From Paenibacillus allorhizosphaerae (GTDB lineage: Bacteria; Bacillota; Bacilli; Paenibacillales; NBRC-103111), in contig NZ_CAJVCE010000017.1 of NCBI RefSeq assembly GCF_910594985.1, positions 1-64,000 of the forward strand: DNA of 64,000 bases, read 5' to 3'. The notes under the pieces were generated by a model. The model made no database searches. It saw only the letters and a program-made list of their open reading frames with translations, and was not told the origin of the DNA. This document shows, one piece after another, positions 61,798 through 64,000 of the stretch. Every line of letters starts with the position of its first letter. Positions within the stretch are counted from its first letter, which is position 1. The translations under genes were made by a program, and so were the position numbers.

Positions 61798-62045
61798 CCT
61801 TCATTTGCTCTGTCCTTTGTACCTGAGAGTTGCCTCGGCCTTGCGTCCGCTGCGCCTTCGCGAAAGCACCGAAGGCCGGACGTTAGTGAGTTTCCCCTTG
61901 GGTGACTTCCGGTATGCCGAAGCTGTCCGTCCATGCTCTCCAGAGGTGCGTCCGGTACAGGTCCTTTTGCCTGAGAGATTCACCGGTCAAGGCTTACTCC
62001 TTCGGCGTCACCGGAACGGGTACGTACCGGTAATCTCTCCCTTTA
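61798..62045 (-). ncRNA. Tandem glycine riboswitch upstream of gcvT
   Basis: Read on the minus strand, the first aptamer begins GGGAGAGATTACC, continues GCCGAAGGAGTAAG and closes AATCTCTCAGGCAAAAGGAC. The second has CTCTGGAGAGC, CCAAGGGGAAACTCAC and closes CAACTCTCAGGTACAAAGGA followed by CAGAG. This is the classic two-aptamer arrangement. No terminator hairpin with a T-run is obvious between it and the gcvT start. The platform may therefore act on translation or may have escaped me. Confidence 0.9.
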
Positions 62046-62076
62046 CCATCATTCGCGTATTCGGTTTGATGCCTTT

Positions 62077-62105
62077 ATTGTGCCTGAGCGGGAAAGCGGT
62101 GTCAA
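62077..62105 (-). promoter_or_regulatory. Promoter of the gcvT operon
   Basis: On the minus strand TTGACA (62105-62100), a 17-bp spacer and CACAAT (62082-62077). It leads straight into the riboswitch leader. Confidence 0.6.
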
Positions 62106-62144
62106 CCAGAATTTGACCGCATCCAACTTTTATTGTTAACTATA

Positions 62145-62174
62145 TTGACATGAAACTGGACGCTGCATTATGCT
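62145..62174 (+). promoter_or_regulatory. Promoter of gcvH
   Basis: TTGACA (62145-62150) and TATGCT (62169-62174), 18 bp apart, about 37 bp before the riboswitch begins. Confidence 0.6.
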
Positions 62175-62210
62175 AATGGGTGAAAACGAATACAAGCGGA
62201 TGAAGATGGT

Positions 62211-62406
62211 CGGGAGAGACTGCAGCGGAGACAGCGGCCGTGAGCAGCACCGAAGGAGCAAGTCGCAGGCCGTGCCGGCCTTTGGCGATTAATCTCTCAG
62301 GTAAACGTACCGCCGTTCGACGCAACTCTGGAGAGAGCGAACAGCCACCAAAGGGGTAACGGCAGCCGACAGGGCAGTCTGAAACTTTCAGGTACCGGGG
62401 ACAGAG
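62211..62406 (+). ncRNA. Tandem glycine riboswitch upstream of gcvH
   Basis: First aptamer: GGGAGAGACTGCAG, CACCGAAGGAGCAAG, AATCTCTCAGGTAAAC. Second: ACTCTGGAGAGAGCG, CACCAAAGGGGTAACG, ACTTTCAGGTACCGGGGACA and GAG. It is followed immediately by a terminator that shares GGACAGAG with the second aptamer's end. Glycine binding could therefore sequester the terminator stem and switch transcription on. Confidence 0.9.
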
Positions 62407-62440
62407 AATAAGGCATCGGCGCCTGTTCTCTGTCTTTTTT
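62400..62440 (+). terminator. Riboswitch-controlled terminator before gcvH
   Basis: GACAGAGAA (62400-62408) pairs with TTCTCTGTC (62426-62434), with an inner AGGC/GCCT stem and a TTTTTT tail. The left arm overlaps the 3' end of the glycine riboswitch, which is the arrangement of a transcriptional ON switch. Confidence 0.85.
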
Positions 62441-62560
62441 GAGTTTTCCTGCAGTTTCCGGCACATGATACAATTGTTGGCGGTGCGAGCGCGGCGAGCT
62501 ATGACGTACGCCGAGTTACAGTGAATGAGCTACATATTTAAAGGAAAGGGTGTTTAGAGG

Positions 62561-62959
62561 ATGAGCGAAGTCAAGACGGGTTTGAGATATACGGAGGAGC
62601 ATGAATGGGCCGAGTCCGTGGGCAACAATATTGTGCGGATCGGCATTACCGATTTCGCGCAAAGCCAGCTTGGGGACATCGTTTTTGTGGAATTTCCGGA
62701 AGTCGGCGCAGCAGTGCAATCGGGACAGCCGATGGGGACGATTGAATCGGTCAAAACCGTATCCGATTTATTCAGCCCGGTGAACGGCACCGTTACGAAG
62801 GTAAACGATGCGCTGATCGATTCGCCGGAAGGGGTCAATGAGCAGCCTTACGGCGCGGGCTGGATGATCGAAGTGGAAGTCGATGGCGACGCAGCCGCCG
62901 CGCTGGAGCAGCTTTGGGACGATGAGCGGTACCGGGCCTACGTTGCCTCCAACGGTTAG
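62561..62959 (+). CDS. gcvH: Glycine cleavage system H protein
   Basis: 132 residues. Lipoyl-carrier fold with the lipoylation lysine K65 in GTIESVKTVSDLFSPVNGTV; start GLRYTEEHEWAES and the motif GITDFAQSQLGDIVFVEFPEVG are standard. It shuttles the aminomethyl group between the P-, T- and L-proteins. It is transcribed away from gcvT-PA-PB with its own riboswitch and terminator, which allows independent tuning. Confidence 0.95.
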   Translation: MSEVKTGLRYTEEHEWAESVGNNIVRIGITDFAQSQLGDIVFVEFPEVGAAVQSGQPMGTIESVKTVSDLFSPVNGTVTKVNDALIDSPEGVNEQPYGAGWMIEVEVDGDAAAALEQLWDDERYRAYVASNG

Positions 62960-63129
62960 AGCCGGGCTGCTAGGGCAGCGGGCTCAGCCGAAAGTCGTTG
63001 CCTGTCACCGGCGGAGAAGTAAATGTCCTCCGCCGGATGGGCGGCCCATGAGTGGTTGCGCTACCTTGGTTGAAAATGGCTATGGTACTTGGCGTTGGCC
63101 GGTGTAATGCGAATCAGCAATAACATGCG
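62960..63129. other. Gene-free stretch after gcvH
   Basis: No gene is supported here. The GC-rich sequence contains short near-repeats (GCCGGGCTGC, GCGGGCTCAGCCG) but no clear element. Confidence 0.4.
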
Positions 63130-63164
63130 AGAACCTACCTTTTGATTAAGGGAGGTTCTTTTAT
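63130..63164 (+). terminator. Terminator downstream of gcvH
   Basis: AGAACCTACCTT (63130-63141) pairs with AAGGGAGGTTCT (63148-63159), 11 of 12 positions, followed by TTTATTTTG. Confidence 0.75.
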
Positions 63165-63250
63165 TTTGATTTCTCTTTCCATATTTATCATTCCGTTCGG
63201 GCTTGAAGACGGGACGAGAGCGGGTATGCGCCCGAGGGAAATCGCCGGTC

Positions 63251-63302
63251 TTGACAAATGAGCGCTACCGTATATAGTATTATAGTATTAATTCATAGTA
63301 TT
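63251..63302 (+). promoter_or_regulatory. Promoter with ATAGTATT direct repeats
   Basis: TTGACA (63251-63256) with a -10 such as TATAGT (63273-63278) or TAGTAT (63275-63280). ATAGTATT occurs three times, at 63274, 63282 and 63295, overlapping and following the -10. The spacing suggests a regulator site, but I cannot assign a protein. Confidence 0.5.
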
Positions 63303-63390
63303 TCTATAAGAATTATATGCTAAGATTTGGTTTAAGTTGAAAATATTGTGTTTTACATATTATTTGAAGATCTGCTAAGGGGTGTACATC

Positions 63391-64000
63391 ATGAGCACAG
63401 AGAAAAAGCATTTGAAAATCGGCGTCTTTTTAGCGGGGACAGGTCACCACGTCGCTTCGTGGCGTCATCCGGACGCGCAGGCTGACGGAAGCATAAGTTT
63501 GGATTACTTCAAACGGCTCGCGCAAACGGCGGAGCGCGGCAAGCTGGATATGCTGTTCCTGGCCGACAGTTTATCGATCGGCCCGGACTCGCATCCGAAC
63601 GTGCTAGCCCGCTTCGAACCGTTCACGCTGCTGGGCGCACTGTCGCAGGCTACGTCCAAAATCGGCCTCGCCGCGACCGCGTCCACAACGTACAGCGAGC
63701 CGTTCCATGTGGCGCGCCAGTTTGCTTCGCTTGACCATTTGAGCGGCGGACGGGCGGCTTGGAATATCGTGACGTCGTCGATCGAATCGACAGCGCTGAA
63801 CTTCAGCGGCGAGCAGCACCTGGAGCACAGCCTCCGCTACCAGCGCGCCGAAGAGTTCGTCGAAATCGTGCGCGGCTTGTGGGATTCGTGGGAAGACGAT
63901 GCGCTCATTCGCGATAAGGCCGCCGGCGCTTTTTTTGAGCCGGACAAGCTGCATGAGCTGAACCATAAAGGCGACTATTTCTCGGTCCGCGGGCCGCTCA
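63391..64000 (+). CDS. NtaA/SnaA/DmoA-family FMN-dependent monooxygenase (runs off the window)
   Basis: 203 residues are visible; the gene continues past base 64000. The ATG at 63391 has AAGGGGTG 6 bases upstream. The start LKIGVFLAGTGHHVASWRHP, then FKRLAQTAERGKLDMLFLADS, LARFEPFTLLGALSQATSKIGLAATASTTYSEPFHVARQFASLDHLSGGRAAWNIVTS and YQRAEEFVEIVRGLWDSWEDDA are diagnostic of the flavin-dependent group that includes nitrilotriacetate, dibenzothiophene-sulfone and dimethylsulfide monooxygenases. These enzymes use FMNH2 from a partner reductase. Many are induced in sulfur starvation. Confidence 0.9.
   Translation, partial: MSTEKKHLKIGVFLAGTGHHVASWRHPDAQADGSISLDYFKRLAQTAERGKLDMLFLADSLSIGPDSHPNVLARFEPFTLLGALSQATSKIGLAATASTTYSEPFHVARQFASLDHLSGGRAAWNIVTSSIESTALNFSGEQHLEHSLRYQRAEEFVEIVRGLWDSWEDDALIRDKAAGAFFEPDKLHELNHKGDYFSVRGPL

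Overview
The window looks like a chromosomal segment of a Paenibacillus-type soil Firmicute. The signs are AGGAGG-type ribosome binding sites, LplB/YtcP-type sugar ABC importers with lipoprotein binding proteins, a two-subunit glycine decarboxylase under tandem glycine riboswitches, CsoR/CopZ/CopA copper genes, a Spo0E-type phosphatase, and mixed GC content with AT-rich accessory patches. No rRNA, tRNA, CRISPR or phage genes were seen.

Layout. 1-12.3 kb is an accessory patchwork. It holds the right end of an IS3-family element, a DinB-like protein, a hexapeptide-repeat protein, an AlkD-like DNA repair protein, a cyclase-family hydrolase, a frameshifted lipoprotein, an RCC1-repeat protein, an ABC-F ATPase, a haloalkane dehalogenase with its TetR regulator, and an NmrA-like reductase divergent from a second TetR. 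At least eight copies of one hairpin-bearing intergenic repeat lie between these genes and were not seen further right.

12.3-26.1 kb is a carbohydrate locus. Two very large secreted GH43-like propeller proteins flank an AraC regulator, a Gfo/Idh/MocA dehydrogenase, a sugar-phosphate isomerase/epimerase-type protein, a DUF1861-type propeller protein and a solute-binding lipoprotein without permeases. Several gene fragments lie between them.

26.2-35.6 kb is a copper-handling island: a membrane-anchored cupredoxin, a DHA2-type MFS exporter, two CsoR paralogues (one lacking a canonical Cys ligand), CopZ, a frameshifted CopA, a His-rich lipoprotein, a half-size nitrite/sulfite-reductase-like protein, a second CopZ-like protein and a glutaredoxin. 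Five G-tract CsoR-type operators lie in front of these genes. A methyltransferase and a broken His/Met-rich gene follow.

36.0-39.5 kb holds the most unusual item: a 766-residue protein with a PrsW-like intramembrane protease domain, a tandem-repeat Asp/Pro/Lys linker and an AT-rich C-terminal PD-(D/E)XK nuclease-like domain. A probable immunity gene follows 1 bp later, then a decayed second pre-toxin segment and an orphan signal peptidase II.

39.8-50.2 kb is a catabolic locus under a FadR-type GntR regulator, with two identical 19-bp palindromes and a cre-like site. It encodes AtuA-family and DUF4387 proteins, a complete ABC importer, two ADP-ribosylglycohydrolase-family proteins and a ribokinase. 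The likely logic is import of a ribosyl compound, cleavage, and phosphorylation of the released ribose. 50.3-57.7 kb carries housekeeping and stress genes (MCP, UspA, YflT, DUF1328, CorA-like, LapA-like, small exported proteins, Spo0E-like). 57.7-63.0 kb is the glycine cleavage system, with gcvT-gcvPA-gcvPB and gcvH divergently transcribed, each behind its own tandem glycine riboswitch. The window ends inside an NtaA/DmoA-type flavin monooxygenase gene.
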